A DNA stretch of 39,157 bases, taken from assembly GCA_913055575.1 (NCBI GenBank), contig CAJXLI010000007.1, positions 1-39,157 of the forward strand. Direction: 5' to 3'. Below the pieces are notes generated by a model. The model was not told the origin of the DNA and ran no database searches. It saw only the letters and a list, made by a program, of their open reading frames with translations. Below, piece after piece: positions 23,068 to 31,881 of this stretch. The stretch is from an uncultured Ectothiorhodospiraceae bacterium (lineage in GTDB: Bacteria; Pseudomonadota; Gammaproteobacteria; Nitrococcales; Halorhodospiraceae). Each line of letters opens with the position of its first letter. The first letter of the stretch is position 1. The position numbers and the translations under genes were made by a program.

Positions 23068-23499
23068 TCAGTCGGTAAGATCCAGGGTCGTCTGCCTGCC
23101 GGAAGCGTCCAGGGTAAGGGCAGCCTCGGCGAAATCCGGCGGACCCATCACCCCCATGGCGCCGCGGCTGAAGCCGGCCGGCTCCTGGGGGATGCCGACG
23201 AGGTTGGTCGTCAGATCCTCGCTGCCGTCCAGGTCCTGGAAGGCCGCGACGGCGTACTCGCCCGGGGCGAGGTCCGAGATGGCCACCTGGACCTCATCAC
23301 CGGCCACTTCACGGACCTCGCGCACCAGCGCCTCCTCGGGGTCCGGGAAGGCGTCCGCATCGTCGAAGAGGGCCACGTACAGGCTGCCCTCATCGGGCTC
23401 CGGTACCCGGACCTGGATCTCCAGCGTCGCCGCACCAGCCGGGGCGCTCACCACCAGCGCCGCCACTAGCACGAGCACGCTACGTAGCCACTGCTCCAT
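23068..23499 (-). CDS. DUF2141 family exported protein
   Basis: A small exported protein of 143 aa. Residues 1-23 are a signal peptide (hydrophobic VLVLVAALVVSAPAGA, AGA cleavage). The mature part is one DUF2141 domain, recognised by VRVPEPDEGSLYVALFDDADAFPDPEEAL, here read as the early strand block at about 30-58. It continues with ISDLAPGEYAVAAFQDLDGS (the family's L-PGEYA-a-fhD-N pattern), then GIPQEPAGFSRGAMG and a late PPDFAEAALTL. It is predicted periplasmic. The family's function is unknown. AGGAGG lies eight bases before the ATG. Strongly acidic composition. Confidence 0.85.
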   Translation of the reverse strand: MEQWLRSVLVLVAALVVSAPAGAATLEIQVRVPEPDEGSLYVALFDDADAFPDPEEALVREVREVAGDEVQVAISDLAPGEYAVAAFQDLDGSEDLTTNLVGIPQEPAGFSRGAMGVMGPPDFAEAALTLDASGRQTTLDLTD

Positions 23500-23564
23500 C
23501 GGCTAGCCTCCTGCCATCGCTCCGGTATTGCAGCCATCCAGCCGCCGAGCGCCCCGGCGCCCGG

Positions 23565-24521
23565 TCACGCCCCGGGCGCACTCGACGCCGCCGTATAGGG
23601 GGCCAGGCAATGCTCCAGCCACGCCAGCAACTGGGTCCGCACCCCCGCCGCCTCACGCGTGCCCGGCAGCAGGTACGGCGAGACGCGGCGACGGTCGAAG
23701 TACAGCGCGCCGCTCGCCAGCGGCGGAGATACCAGCCCCGGGGATCCCTCCTCCGGTCGCGCCGCCAGCCAGACCAGCGTATCCGCGCCCTGCTCCGGCG
23801 TACGTAGCCGCTTTCGCGTCCAGCGCCAGAAGCCGGGCAGCGCCTCGCGCACCCCAGCGGTATCCACCCACCCCGGGTGCATGGCGTAGCAGCCGATCCC
23901 CTGGAACTCCGGCATCCGGGCCATCTCGGCGTTGACCACCACCTGCGCCCGCTTGACGTTGGCGTAGGTCGCCACCTTGTCGTAGGCCTCGTTGTCGAAC
24001 AGGTGCTCGATGTGGAGGCGCTGGGTGTACATCCCGCCGGAGGTCATCCACACCACCCGCGCACCCGGGCGCAGCCGGCCGAGGCGCGCCAGGTTGCGCA
24101 CGAGGAGGAAATGGCCGAAGAGCTGCGAGGCCATCTGCAACTCCACGCCGTCGGCGTTGCGCGTGAGGCGCTCGGGCATGCCGCCGGCATTCAGGGCCAC
24201 GAAATCCAGCACCGGAAGCTCGGCGGCGGCCTGCTGCACCGCCGCCCAGTCACCGGTATCCAGGCTCAGGTAGTCCGCCTCCCCGCCCCCCGGCGAACGG
24301 CCGCAGGTGATCACCCGATGGCCTAGCGCCCGCAGCCGTGCCGCAGCCGCCGCACCGATACCCCGGCTACCGCCGGTAATCAGGCCGGTCACCGGCTGCT
24401 CGGCGCCCTTGCGCAGCGGGTCCGCGAAGCCGGGCCAGCGCCGGGCGTGGCGCTCGTAGCCGCTGCTGTCGAAGGAGAAGTAGATCGAGGTGTCGAGCAA
24501 CCACTCGTGGGGCTTCCGCAT
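23565..24521 (-). CDS. Short-chain dehydrogenase/reductase (DHRS12-like)
   Basis: A 318-aa NAD(P)-dependent oxidoreductase of the classical SDR fold. The cofactor motif TGGSRGIG is at 49-56 and NAGG at 111-114. Catalytic Ser161 lies in WMTSGG, and the Tyr-x3-Lys pair is Y186/K190 in YANVK. HPGWVDTAGV follows. The 40-residue N-terminal lead (HEWLLDTSIYFSFDSSGYERHARRW region) before the Rossmann domain resembles DHRS12-type proteins and distinguishes it from ordinary short SDRs. The substrate is unknown. No strong ribosome binding site is seen, and a later in-frame start cannot be excluded. Confidence 0.85.
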   Translation of the reverse strand: MRKPHEWLLDTSIYFSFDSSGYERHARRWPGFADPLRKGAEQPVTGLITGGSRGIGAAAAARLRALGHRVITCGRSPGGGEADYLSLDTGDWAAVQQAAAELPVLDFVALNAGGMPERLTRNADGVELQMASQLFGHFLLVRNLARLGRLRPGARVVWMTSGGMYTQRLHIEHLFDNEAYDKVATYANVKRAQVVVNAEMARMPEFQGIGCYAMHPGWVDTAGVREALPGFWRWTRKRLRTPEQGADTLVWLAARPEEGSPGLVSPPLASGALYFDRRRVSPYLLPGTREAAGVRTQLLAWLEHCLAPYTAASSAPGA

Positions 24522-24713
24522 GGGGCTACCGCTCTAGAGGGTCCGTGTGGAGCGCGCAGGCGTCCGTCAGCGCGCCTCTATCCTACGGATCGTAGACGGG
24601 CCGGTCACGCGGAGGCCCGCTGGTGAAGCCCCGAGACCGGCAGCCTCGATTGGCGAGCGCCTGCACCTGGCGCTAAGGTGACGGCATCCTGACTGAAGAA
24701 GGACCTCGACACC

Positions 24714-26765
24714 ATGCTCCGTGTGCTCAAGTGGCTGCTACTCGGTCTCGCCACGCTCATCGGCGCCCTCGTCTTGGCGGTGGCCGTCGCTGTCATGGTC
24801 ATCGACCCCAACGCCTACCGCGACGAGATCGCCGCCTTTGCCGAGCGCCAGCTGGGCCGCGAGCTGACCATCGAGGGCGAGATCGACTGGACCTTCCTCC
24901 CCTGGCTCGGCCTCGAGATCGGGCGGGTCACGGTGGCCGATGCCGAGGGATTCCACGACGCGCCCTTCGTCGAGCTCGACCGTGTCGCCGCCTCCGTGCG
25001 GGTCTGGCCGCTGCTGCGCGGGGAGCTGGAGACGCGGGTCCTGGAGCTGGACCGCCCCGTTATCCGCCTGATGCGCGACAGGCAGGGGCGCCCGAACTGG
25101 GCCGACCTCGCCGAGCGCCTCGGCGGACCGGAGGCCACGGAAACCGGCACGCAGGCGCCGGCAGAGACGCCGCCGGACAGCTCGGCCGGGGCGGAGCAGG
25201 CCGGCGGGGCCGGTGCCCTGGCTGACGCGACCATCGGCGGCGTGGAGATCCGCGAGGCGGCGATCCACTGGACGGACCGCAGCGCCGGGCAGGAGATGGT
25301 GATCGATCCGGTGAACGTGAGCCTCGACACCCTGCGCCTCGACCAGCCCATCGACATCCACGCGGACGCGCTGATCGGCGGGCAGGAGCGCATCGCGCTC
25401 GACGGCGAGGCGCGAGTCACCCTGGCCGAGAGCACCCCGGAGCTGACGGCCAGCTGGACGCTGGCCCCCCTCGACCCCAAGGGAGTGATCAGCGCCCTGG
25501 GGCTGGAGCCACCGACGACCGCAGATCCCCAGGCACTGCGCCGCCTCGCCGGCTCCGGCGAGGCGGTCGTCACCCCGGAGCGCATCGAGCTGCCCACGCT
25601 CACCCTGGAGCTCGACGACAGCCGGCTCCAGGGCGAGGCCACCGTACAGCCCCAGGGGCCATCGATCGATCTCACGCTGGCGCTCGATGCCATCGACGCC
25701 GACCGCTACCTCCCGCCGGCAGCGGCAGACGACGCCGGCGCCGGCATGGCCTCCGGCGAGGCGGGCGCAGCGGGCGAGACCGACAACGGCACCGGTGACG
25801 GCGCGGCCAGCGGCGACGCCAGCCTCGGCGATCTGCGGGCGGTATCCCTCGACTTCCCCCTGGCGCCGCTGCGCGATCTGACCCTCGACGGCCAGGTCGA
25901 GATCGGTGAGCTGCACATCGCTGACCTGCGTATCGAGGCCCTGGAGGCCTCGCTGGCAGGGGCTGACGGCGAGGTCGGCGCCGACGCCCTCGAGGCACGG
26001 CTCTACGACGGCCGCTTCAGCGGCCACGCCACCCTGAACGCCCGCGGCGAGGCGCCGGCGTTCGATATCGCCACGCGCCTCGAGGGGGTCCGCTTCGGGC
26101 CCTTGCTGGAGGATCTGCTCGACCGGGACTGGCTCCACGGCACCGGGCGCTTCCGCTTCTCCGGCAGCGGTGGCGGCCCCCACCTGCACGCCCTGATCGA
26201 GGATTTCGAGGGCGAGGGGCGTCTCGCCCTGGAGGACGGCGCCCTGCTCGGGCTCAACATCCCGCACGAGATCCGCAAGGCCGGGGCGCGGCTTCAGGGC
26301 GAGGAGCCACCGGAAGCGCCGCAAGACGAGGAGCGCACCGATTTCACCGAGCTGACCGCAAGCCTCGCGCTCAGCGACGGCGTCGCCCGCAACGACGACC
26401 TCCTCCTCAAGGCGCCCCTGTTCCAGGCGCGCGGCGCCGGCGAGGCGGACATCCTGGCGGAGCGGATCGACTACCGTATCGACACCACGCTCGACGAGGG
26501 GCTCGCGGCCGAGGAGGCCCCCCTGCTCCACGACCTGGCAGGCGTCACGGTGCCGCTGACGATCACCGGTGCCCTCCTGGAGCCGGACCTCGGGGTCGAC
26601 GCCCAGGGACAGCTCGAGACGGCCCTGGAGGCGGAGCGCCAGGAGCTGGAGCAGCGCGTCGACGAGGAGCAGAAGGAGCTCGAGGAGGAGGCCGAGCAGG
26701 AGCTCGAGGAGCAAGGCGACGAGGCCGAGAAGCGCCTGCGCGAGGAGCTGAACAACCTGCTCTAG
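24714..26765 (+). CDS. AsmA-family protein
   Basis: A 683-aa inner-membrane-anchored protein of the AsmA family, whose members act in envelope assembly and lipid transfer between the membranes. One N-terminal membrane helix (about 5-29) is followed by the typical YRDEIAAFAERQLGRELTIEGEIDW region and FLPWLGLEIGRVTVAD. A Gly/Ala/Asp-rich low-complexity segment (about 345-385) divides the protein. The C-terminal AsmA_2 region (about 430-620) includes FRFSGSGGG and GLNIPHEIRKAG. The end (about 630-683) is an unusually long Glu-rich coiled coil terminating in NNLL. AAGGA lies upstream of the ATG. The gene stands alone on the plus strand. Confidence 0.88.
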   Translation: MLRVLKWLLLGLATLIGALVLAVAVAVMVIDPNAYRDEIAAFAERQLGRELTIEGEIDWTFLPWLGLEIGRVTVADAEGFHDAPFVELDRVAASVRVWPLLRGELETRVLELDRPVIRLMRDRQGRPNWADLAERLGGPEATETGTQAPAETPPDSSAGAEQAGGAGALADATIGGVEIREAAIHWTDRSAGQEMVIDPVNVSLDTLRLDQPIDIHADALIGGQERIALDGEARVTLAESTPELTASWTLAPLDPKGVISALGLEPPTTADPQALRRLAGSGEAVVTPERIELPTLTLELDDSRLQGEATVQPQGPSIDLTLALDAIDADRYLPPAAADDAGAGMASGEAGAAGETDNGTGDGAASGDASLGDLRAVSLDFPLAPLRDLTLDGQVEIGELHIADLRIEALEASLAGADGEVGADALEARLYDGRFSGHATLNARGEAPAFDIATRLEGVRFGPLLEDLLDRDWLHGTGRFRFSGSGGGPHLHALIEDFEGEGRLALEDGALLGLNIPHEIRKAGARLQGEEPPEAPQDEERTDFTELTASLALSDGVARNDDLLLKAPLFQARGAGEADILAERIDYRIDTTLDEGLAAEEAPLLHDLAGVTVPLTITGALLEPDLGVDAQGQLETALEAERQELEQRVDEEQKELEEEAEQELEEQGDEAEKRLREELNNLL

Positions 26766-26857
26766 CGCCGGGCCCCTTCCCGGCTACCGTACGGACCCGC
26801 GATCCAGGCCGCGGGCACCCTGGCTGCCGGCCAGCGGCGTACCCGACTGGCCCCGCC

Positions 26858-26885
26858 CCAGGGGCCCCCGGGGCGAGGCCCCTGG
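26858..26885. terminator. Strong 9-bp hairpin downstream of the AsmA gene
   Basis: CCAGGGGCC (26858-26866) pairs perfectly with GGCCCCTGG (26877-26885) over a 10-nt loop. A smaller GCCGGG/CCCGGC hairpin lies at 26767-26784, right after the AsmA stop. Neither is followed by a T-run. They lie between the AsmA stop and the candidate promoter of the next gene, where a terminator is expected. Confidence 0.4.
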
Positions 26886-26914
26886 CCCGCCCCGTCATGG
26901 GGCGTACGGACGTG

Positions 26915-26942
26915 TTGCAGGAGCGCCCCGTACAGGGATAAT
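26915..26942 (+). promoter_or_regulatory. Candidate sigma-70 promoter for the small acidic protein
   Basis: TTGCAG (26915-26920) and GATAAT (26937-26942) are separated by 16 bp; the -10 matches consensus at five of six positions and the -35 at three. The start codon is 32 bp downstream. GTACGG (26904-26909) and CCGTAC (26928-26933) form an inverted repeat across the -35 region, but this 6-mer is common in the window. Confidence 0.4.
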
Positions 26943-26974
26943 GGGGCAGCTGCCAACACGCGAGGGGAGGCCAC

Positions 26975-27217
26975 ATGAGTGACGACGAGACACCCCCGCT
27001 CAACACCGAGCTGGCCCGGCAGGTCCAGGACCTCGGGATCGACGCCGTCGAGGAGAAGCAAGAGGACGCCATGGGGACCATCGAGGCCCTCATGCTCGGC
27101 ACGCTCTCCATGGCCCGCAGCTACATGGAGGCCGAGGATCTCGCCGACTACCTGCGCTTCGTCGCCGACCGCGTCGAGGATACGGACGACGACGACGAGG
27201 CCGAGGCCCCGGGCTAG
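26975..27217 (+). CDS. Small acidic protein of unknown function
   Basis: An 80-aa soluble protein with no recognised family. It has acidic ends (MSDDE at the start; a run of Asp/Glu near 70-77) and a helical middle (ELARQVQDLGIDAVEEKQEDAMG, here the region 12-34, then ALMLGTLSMARSYMEAEDLADYLRFVADRVED). It has a very good ribosome binding site (GAGGGGAGG, 26962-26970) and its own candidate promoter, so it is probably a real, well-expressed gene. It converges with the DsbG-like gene. Confidence 0.75.
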   Translation: MSDDETPPLNTELARQVQDLGIDAVEEKQEDAMGTIEALMLGTLSMARSYMEAEDLADYLRFVADRVEDTDDDDEAEAPG

Positions 27218-27259
27218 GCGGCCCGGGGGACGGTAGCGCGCCGCGGCATACGGCCTGCC

Positions 27260-27748
27260 CTACTGCGTCGCCAGCGCCTCCAGGCCCTCCAGGGCCCGCT
27301 CGCCGCCGCCGACGTAGAACTGCACCTCGCCGCTCGCGTCCCGGTAGAAGACCGTCGGCACGCTGCGTACGCCCAGCTCCTGGGCCAGCTCCATGTTCGC
27401 CCGAACCGCCGAGCGGCCATCGATGTCGTGCGCCTCCTCGAGGGTCGCCGCAGCATCGGCAAGGGAGTCCTCCCCGAGGAAGGCCACCGGTATCCACCGC
27501 CACTCGACGTGGGGCGTGGCACCGCCCTCGACGGCCTCCTTCAGGTCGGTGCAGTGCGGGCAGTTCGGATCCTTGAAGGCGTAGACCTTGTAGCCGCTGT
27601 CCCCGTGCCGGACGTAGTGGCTCTGGCTCAGCTGCTCGAACCGATCACCCGACCCGTCCTCACTCTCGGCGGCGCCGATTACAGGGCAGGCGGCAACCAG
27701 CAGGCCGCCGATCAGGCCGTAGACCAACCCCTTCGCCGTACGTGTCAT
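27260..27748 (-). CDS. DsbG/DsbC-like periplasmic thioredoxin-fold protein
   Basis: A 162-aa exported thiol-disulfide protein. Residues 1-26 are a signal peptide. The catalytic Cys63-Pro-His-Cys66 sits in FKDPNCPHC, the DPxCPxC context of DsbC/DsbG catalytic domains. WRWIPVAFLGEDSLADAAA matches their next conserved block. The cis-proline loop is RSVPTVFYRD. The N-terminal dimerisation domain of DsbC/DsbG is absent, so it is about half their size and probably monomeric, acting as a reductase or isomerase of periplasmic disulfides. Its ATG overlaps the stop of the Sel1-repeat gene (ATGA), and GGAGGAG lies inside that gene's end, so translation is coupled. Confidence 0.85.
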   Translation of the reverse strand: MTRTAKGLVYGLIGGLLVAACPVIGAAESEDGSGDRFEQLSQSHYVRHGDSGYKVYAFKDPNCPHCTDLKEAVEGGATPHVEWRWIPVAFLGEDSLADAAATLEEAHDIDGRSAVRANMELAQELGVRSVPTVFYRDASGEVQFYVGGGERALEGLEALATQ

Positions 27749-28137
27749 CGCTCCTCCAATCCCGGCAGCACCGCATTGAGCAGGTAGTCAGCACGCTCGT
27801 GGCCGGCGTCCGCCGCCTCCTGCCAGAGCTCGGCGGCGCGCTCCATATCCGGCTCCGTGGCGTGCCCCTCCAGGTACATCCAGCCCAGCTGGACCTTCGC
27901 CTCCGTATTGCCGGCTGCCGCCAGCTCGGCGAAGGCCTCGTGGGCGGCCTCCATCTTACCCTGCTCGTGCAGCCTGTGGGCCTCCACCAGCGCTTCCGGC
28001 CGCTCCTCCGCCTGCTCGGCCGCCGGGCCCGGCTCACCGGTCTCGCTCGAGCCGGCCTCCTCGGCGCCGCAGGGGAGGCAGAGGGCTGCGCCCAGCACCA
28101 GGCTGCCGAGACGTACGGCCTGCTTGCTCACTCGCAT
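27745..28137 (-). CDS. Exported Sel1/TPR-repeat protein
   Basis: A 130-aa protein with an N-terminal signal sequence (VRLGSLVLGAALCLPCGAEE; the Cys could also mark a lipoprotein, although the lipobox is poor). A Glu/Ala-rich linker follows, then a TPR-like helix pair (EALVEAHRLHEQGKMEAAHEAF region, about 60-85) and one Sel1 repeat (KVQLGWMYLEGHATEPDMERAAELWQEAADAG, about 88-120). Sel1 repeats mediate protein-protein contacts. The ATG at 28137 has GGAGG five bases upstream; a longer open frame from 28254 lacks one. Its stop overlaps the DsbG-like start, so the two probably act together in the periplasm. Confidence 0.82.
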   Translation of the reverse strand: MRVSKQAVRLGSLVLGAALCLPCGAEEAGSSETGEPGPAAEQAEERPEALVEAHRLHEQGKMEAAHEAFAELAAAGNTEAKVQLGWMYLEGHATEPDMERAAELWQEAADAGHERADYLLNAVLPGLEER

Positions 28138-28287
28138 GATCCTCCCTCCGCTCGGGTGGTAAATCTCGCAGGCTAGGCCCCGCCGGGGCGCTACGCAACG
28201 CCTGGGGCGCCCATCGCCGCGGAGGCGCAGGATCAAAAGGCCGTGGCCGTACAAGGCCGTACCCCGCTCGCGGCCGGCCTGCAGGCG

Positions 28288-29469
28288 CTACGCGGCTCGT
28301 CCCGCGGCCACGCCCGAGGCCCAGGCCCACTGGAGGTTGTGCCCACCGAGGTGGCCGGTGACATCGACCACCTCACCGACGAAGAACAGCCCCGGCACCT
28401 CGCGAGCCGCCATGGTCTTCGAGGATAGCGCCCCGGTATCGACCCCACCGGCCGTGACCTCCGCCCTGGCGTAGCCGGCCGTACCCGCCGGCGTCAGCCG
28501 CCAATCCTGCAGCCGGGCGGCGGTAGCATCCAGGTCGGTGTTGCTGTAGCCCTGCAGGGGGCCGCGCCAGCCGTCGAGCCGGCACAGCTCGCGGGCCAGG
28601 CGGCGCGGCAGATACCCCGCCAGGTAGCGCTGTAGTCCCGCCTTGGGGTGGCGCGCCCGCAGCTCGGCCAGCTCGTCGCGCACGGCCACGCCGGGGAGCC
28701 AGTCCACGCTCACGGGGGCCGCGCCATCCCAGTAGCTCGAGGCCTGCAGCGCCGCGGGCCCGCTCAGGCTGCCATGGGTAAGCAGCAGGTCCTCCTCGAA
28801 AGCGGCGTCGCCGCAGCGGATCCGCACCGGCACGCTGATGCCGGCCAGGGCGCCCAGGGCGTCGCTCAGCGGCGGCGGCAAGGTCAGCGGCACCAGCGCC
28901 GGGCGCGTGGGCCGGACCCCCAGCCCGAACTGCCGGGCGACGGCGTAGCCGAAGCCGGAGGCGCCCGCCTTCGGCATGGCCAGCCCGCCGGTAGCCACCA
29001 CCAGCGACTCGGCGTGCAGGGTCTCGGTCGCGGTGGCGACCGCGAAGCCCGCCTCCCGGGGGTGGATCCCGCGTACCGCGGTGCCCGCCCGGATGGCCAC
29101 CCCGGCCCGCCGGCACTCGGTGAGCAGCATATCCAGGATGGGCCGGCTCGACTCGCGGCAGAAGAGCCGGCCCGGCTCCCGCTCCTCGTAGCCGATACCG
29201 TAGCGCTCGACCAGCTCCAGGAACGCCAGCGGCGGATAGCGCTGCAGCGCCGAGAGGCAGAAGCGCGGGTTCTCGGAGAGGAAGTGCTCCGGCCCGCTAT
29301 CGAGGTGGGTGAAGTTGCAGCGCCCGCCACCGGCGACGAGGATCTTGCGCGCGGGCTTGCGGGCGTGGTCGAGCACCAGCACCCGCCGCCCCCGGTAGCC
29401 GGCGGTGGCGGCGCACATCAGCCCGGCGGCGCCGGCGCCGACGATGATCACGTCGTAGGTACCCGTCAT
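28288..29469 (-). CDS. BaiN/HI0933-family FAD-dependent oxidoreductase (YhiN-like)
   Basis: A 393-aa flavoprotein. The N-terminal dinucleotide motif VGAGAAGLMCA is at about 10-20, and the family signature GGGRCNFTH at about 47-55. The middle substrate domain includes GRLFCRESSRP and VATGGLAMPKAGASGFGY. The C-terminal block GLFFVGEVVDVTGHLGGHN followed by LQWAWASG is diagnostic of the HI0933 family. BaiN acts in bile-acid 7-dehydroxylation in gut clostridia, but most members, including this one, have no known substrate. It begins only 6 bp after hrpB and is the last gene of the cobalamin-hrpB transcript. Confidence 0.88.
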   Translation of the reverse strand: MTGTYDVIIVGAGAAGLMCAATAGYRGRRVLVLDHARKPARKILVAGGGRCNFTHLDSGPEHFLSENPRFCLSALQRYPPLAFLELVERYGIGYEEREPGRLFCRESSRPILDMLLTECRRAGVAIRAGTAVRGIHPREAGFAVATATETLHAESLVVATGGLAMPKAGASGFGYAVARQFGLGVRPTRPALVPLTLPPPLSDALGALAGISVPVRIRCGDAAFEEDLLLTHGSLSGPAALQASSYWDGAAPVSVDWLPGVAVRDELAELRARHPKAGLQRYLAGYLPRRLARELCRLDGWRGPLQGYSNTDLDATAARLQDWRLTPAGTAGYARAEVTAGGVDTGALSSKTMAAREVPGLFFVGEVVDVTGHLGGHNLQWAWASGVAAGRAA

Positions 29470-29475
29470 ACCGCG

Positions 29476-31881
29476 CTACCGGACATCGACGACACGGCTC
29501 GCCCGCTGGAAGCGCACCCGCCAGCCGGGCCAGGCCGGGAGCTCCCAGCGCTTGGGATCGGTACGCCGGATCCCGCCGACCTTCTCGGCCACCACCTCCT
29601 TCCGGCGGACGTTGTAGTGGATGCGCAGCTGCAGATCGCTGAGCTGCACCCACCGCGGATAGCGCTCGTCGAAATCCGGCCGCTCCCAGGCCGGGATGCC
29701 GGGGAAGCCCAGATCCGCCGGCTCCAGCAGGGCCAGGTCCTCACCGGCAGCGACCCCCAGCTCCGCCAGCCGCGCCAGCAGCCAGTCGCGCGCTTCCGGC
29801 ACCTCACCCTCGCCATGGCCGAGGGCCACGTAGAGCGCCCAGGCCTCCAGATCATCCTGGAGCCGGCTGCCCGCCGGCGCCAGCAGCTCGTCGGCGAGGA
29901 TCAGGTCGGCGGCGGCCTCGCGGGCTGCCGCCCCTTCCGGGACCCGCGCCTCGCTCGCCACCCGCCGGCCGGCGAAGGTAAGCTCCCGCCGGGCGGTGAG
30001 CCGCTCGCCGTCCCAGGCCGCATCGCGGATCCGCTCCGTGCAGGCGCCGCTGTCGGCCACCGCCTGCAGGGACAGGGGTGCCAGGGCGGTCGCCACGGTG
30101 ACCGTCTGCCGCGTCCCCTTGCCGGGGACGCTGTGGGCGTCGAGGACCAGCGCGGCCTCCGCCGAGCCGGGGAACCAGGCGCGCTCGCCGACGATGAGCT
30201 CGTCGCCGGCACCATTGCCCAGCGCCTCACGCCGCCGCTCGCGCCGGACGTAGACCCACGCCGGCAGGGCCCGTACCGCCGCGGCCAGGGCCCGGTCCAC
30301 CGTGGCGGCGTCCAGCCCCGGCAACCCCTCCGCCTCGGGATCGGCCTCCGGCCCCGGCAGCGCCGGCAGGCCCAGCAGCTCCCGAAGCTGCTCGGCCAGG
30401 CGCCGCGCCTCGGCGTGGCCGCGGCCTTCCAGCCGCACGCCGGGCAGCCGCCCGGCGCGCAGCGCTGCCACCCGCAGCAGGCCGTCGCAGCGGCGGCCCA
30501 GGAGCTGCTCCAGCGCCTCGTGCGCCTCGCTGTCACCGGTCAGCTGGAGCCACTGCCCGCCTACGGCGATCCCGGCCACCCAGTCGGCCATGAAGCCCGC
30601 TGTAGCCGTATCGGGCATGGCCGTGACCAGGTGGGCGAGCTCAGGATCCACAGGCATGCCGAACAGCCGGTGGCCCCGCTCCGTGGCCCGCCCCTCGGCA
30701 TCCAGGGCGCCGAGATCGGTGAGCACCGCCTCGGCCTGCTGCCGGCTCTCCTTCCGCGGGGGATCGACGAAGGGCAGCCCCTCGACCCGGTAGCCGGCGC
30801 AGGCCGCGGCGAGCACCAGCTCAGTGAGGTCCTCGCGCAGCACCTCCGGGGGCGCTCGCTCGGGTAGCGGCGCGGCCCGGCCCCACAGCCGGTAGCAGGT
30901 CCCCGGCGCCAGGCGCCCGGCACGGCCCGCCCGCTGCGCGGCGCTCGCCCGCGAGATCGGCTGCAGGGCGAGCACGGTCCGGCCATTGCGGCGCAGGGTC
31001 CGCCGCTCCAGGCCGCTGTCGACCACGGCCGTGACCCCGGGTACCGTCAGCGAGGTCTCGGCGACATTGGTGGCCAGCACCACCCGCCGCTGCGCCCCCG
31101 GCTCCAGGGCGCGGCGCTGATCGGCCAGCCGGGCGCTGCCGTGCAGGGGCACCACGTCGGCATCGACCCCGCCCAGGCTCCGGCGCGCCTCCTCGATCTC
31201 GCCGCGGCCGGGGAGGAAGGCGAGCACATCGCCCTCGGTCTCGCCGAGGGCCCGGCGTACCGCCTCCGCCAGGCGCTCGGCCAGCCGCTTGCGCTGCGGC
31301 ATGTCCCGGGGCTGCTCAGCGCAGTAGACCTCGCTGACCGGGTAGCTGCGCCCCGGCGCCTCCAGATAGGCGCCGCCGAGGGCCTCAGCCAGGTCCTGGC
31401 CCGCCAGCGTAGCCGAGGTCAGCACCAGGCGGTGCTCGCCGTCGGCGCGCAGCAGGGCGAGGAGCAGGTCGGTATCCCAGCGCCGCTCGTGGAACTCGTC
31501 GAGGATGACCGTCTCGAAGCCGCCCAGCCGCCCCTCCGCCCGCCAGCGCAGGGCCACGCCGGGGGTGGCGAAGTAGATACGCGTCTCGGCCCCGTAGCGG
31601 CGGTCCAGGCGCACGGCGTAGCCCACGCCCTCGCCGACCCGCGTGCCCACCTGCCCGGCCACGAAATCGGCGAGGCTGGTGGCCGCCACCCGGCGCGGCT
31701 GGATCACCAGCACGGGGCCGCGCTCCGCCGCCCAGACCGGCAGCCGGGTGGACTTGCCGGAGCCGGTGGCGGCGGCCACCACGCAGTGGCCCGCGCCGAG
31801 GGCATCGAGGAAGTCGCCGCGGAGCCCGTCGATGGGGAGCGTCGTGGCTTCCGTTTGCGCGCCCATACGGCCCGATTCCAT
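29476..31881 (-). CDS. hrpB: ATP-dependent helicase HrpB
   Basis: A DEAH-type RNA helicase of 801 aa, close to the usual length. From ATG 31881: Walker A TGSGKST (39-45), QPRRVAA (61-67), the HrpB-specific DEFHER at 128-133, motif III SAT (156-158), then the helicase C domain with QRAGRAGR. The C-terminal half has the HrpB domain, ending near WPGWRVRFQRASRVVDVR. The physiological role in bacteria is poorly defined. The start is chosen because its ATG overlaps the cysG stop as TGATG, a typical coupling junction; an ATG at 31908 would give nine more residues and a 28-nt overlap. Its place inside a cobalamin transcript looks incidental. Confidence 0.9.
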   Translation of the reverse strand: MESGRMGAQTEATTLPIDGLRGDFLDALGAGHCVVAAATGSGKSTRLPVWAAERGPVLVIQPRRVAATSLADFVAGQVGTRVGEGVGYAVRLDRRYGAETRIYFATPGVALRWRAEGRLGGFETVILDEFHERRWDTDLLLALLRADGEHRLVLTSATLAGQDLAEALGGAYLEAPGRSYPVSEVYCAEQPRDMPQRKRLAERLAEAVRRALGETEGDVLAFLPGRGEIEEARRSLGGVDADVVPLHGSARLADQRRALEPGAQRRVVLATNVAETSLTVPGVTAVVDSGLERRTLRRNGRTVLALQPISRASAAQRAGRAGRLAPGTCYRLWGRAAPLPERAPPEVLREDLTELVLAAACAGYRVEGLPFVDPPRKESRQQAEAVLTDLGALDAEGRATERGHRLFGMPVDPELAHLVTAMPDTATAGFMADWVAGIAVGGQWLQLTGDSEAHEALEQLLGRRCDGLLRVAALRAGRLPGVRLEGRGHAEARRLAEQLRELLGLPALPGPEADPEAEGLPGLDAATVDRALAAAVRALPAWVYVRRERRREALGNGAGDELIVGERAWFPGSAEAALVLDAHSVPGKGTRQTVTVATALAPLSLQAVADSGACTERIRDAAWDGERLTARRELTFAGRRVASEARVPEGAAAREAAADLILADELLAPAGSRLQDDLEAWALYVALGHGEGEVPEARDWLLARLAELGVAAGEDLALLEPADLGFPGIPAWERPDFDERYPRWVQLSDLQLRIHYNVRRKEVVAEKVGGIRRTDPKRWELPAWPGWRVRFQRASRVVDVR

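Noticed and set aside
24738-26714. Minus-strand open frame (658 codons) opposite the AsmA gene
   Set aside because: Antisense shadow of a clear AsmA protein; no recognisable motif or ribosome binding site.
26904-26933. GTACGG/CCGTAC inverted repeat as an operator on the small acidic gene promoter
   Set aside because: The 6-mer GTACGG/CCGTAC is frequent across the window, so its pairing here is not meaningful by itself.
28648-30867. Long plus-strand open frame (739 codons) opposite the BaiN-like and hrpB genes
   Set aside because: It is antisense to two well-recognised proteins, is Arg/Gly/Gln-rich low-complexity in translation, and arises from lack of stop codons in GC-rich DNA.
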